The position numbers and the translations under genes are program-made. From a virus, in the IMG/VR virus record IMGVR_UViG_3300031227_000545, positions 1-20,484 of that record: a DNA stretch of 20,484 bases. One strand, 5' to 3'. Every line of letters begins with the position of its first letter. The stretch's first letter is position 1. The notes beneath the pieces are model-generated. The model had not been told where the DNA came from and ran no database searches. It saw nothing but the letters and a program-made list of their open reading frames with translations. Shown piece after piece: positions 20,442 to 20,484 of the stretch.

Positions 20442-20484
20442 AACTAACAGTCAATATGATAACCAACCTCAAAACAAAAGAGGT
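20438..20484 (+). CDS. Start of a probable gp10-like head-tail or tail completion protein (partial)
   Basis: A TTG at 20438 overlaps the previous TGA (TTGA), with GAGGGTGAG upstream. The visible residues are MKLTVNMITNLKTKE and the frame runs off the window. The opening resembles HK97 gp10-family proteins, which start with a short strand and a lysine-rich helix and normally follow the head closure gene. Only 15 codons are available. Confidence 0.5.
   Translation, partial: MKLTVNMITNLKTKE

Overview
The window is a contiguous piece of a tailed double-stranded DNA phage or prophage (order Caudoviricetes), almost entirely coded on the + strand. The genes are packed tightly, with many ATGA/TAATG stop-start overlaps and AAGGAG-type ribosome binding sites, so the host is a bacterium using ordinary Shine-Dalgarno initiation. 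No host genes, integrase, repressor, lysis cassette or tail tape-measure gene is seen, so lifestyle cannot be decided. The host is not shown directly. The sugar-binding-like domain at the start of the 559-residue protein and several small orphan proteins resemble ones I associate with uncultured Chloroflexota (Dehalococcoidia-like) metagenomes; that is a memory-based inference, not a result.

Layout. (1) 1-1836, replication: a small orphan protein, a replication-initiator-like protein of the phage O type, and an overlapping AAA+ helicase loader of the DnaC/IstB type. Inside the initiator gene lie three 23-bp direct repeats, then AT-rich 12-mers, then a perfect 14-bp palindrome, in the same order as the lambda origin inside gene O. 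(2) 1833-5777, accessory genes: small Cys-rich proteins, a VRR-NUC nuclease, an HNH nuclease, a radical SAM protein entered through a 12-codon mini-ORF, a helix-turn-helix-like protein and a 39-residue orphan. (3) 5778-5951, the largest gene-free gap, with a good sigma-70-type promoter candidate facing the late genes. (4) 5952-11296, packaging and portal: terminase small and large subunits, portal, a 28-residue membrane peptide, a DnaJ-zinc-finger-like protein, a Mu gpF-like minor head protein, a tRNA gene with CAT anticodon and small orphans, closed by a strong terminator at 11333-11381. (5) 11405-16200, capsid: a large ChaB / prohead protease / scaffold fusion, a DUF2190-like decoration protein, an orphan and the major capsid protein, followed by a GC-rich hairpin. 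(6) 16221-19792, small zinc-ribbon, membrane and beta-sandwich proteins, then a 559-residue surface protein with a lectin-like head and 18 tandem repeats of exactly 20 residues (60 bp). (7) 19789-20484, head-tail connector, head closure protein and the start of a probable gp10-like protein.

The genes fit a siphovirus- or myovirus-type genome: initiator plus loader bring the host helicase to the internal origin; terminase packages DNA through the portal; the protease-scaffold fusion builds and matures a HK97-fold capsid decorated by DUF2190-like and probably fibre-like proteins; connectors then join head to tail. The most unusual points are the phage radical SAM protein with a degenerate B12-domain-like N-terminus, the register-perfect 60-bp repeat protein lying in the head module, and the origin-like array written through the initiator gene in shifting reading frames.
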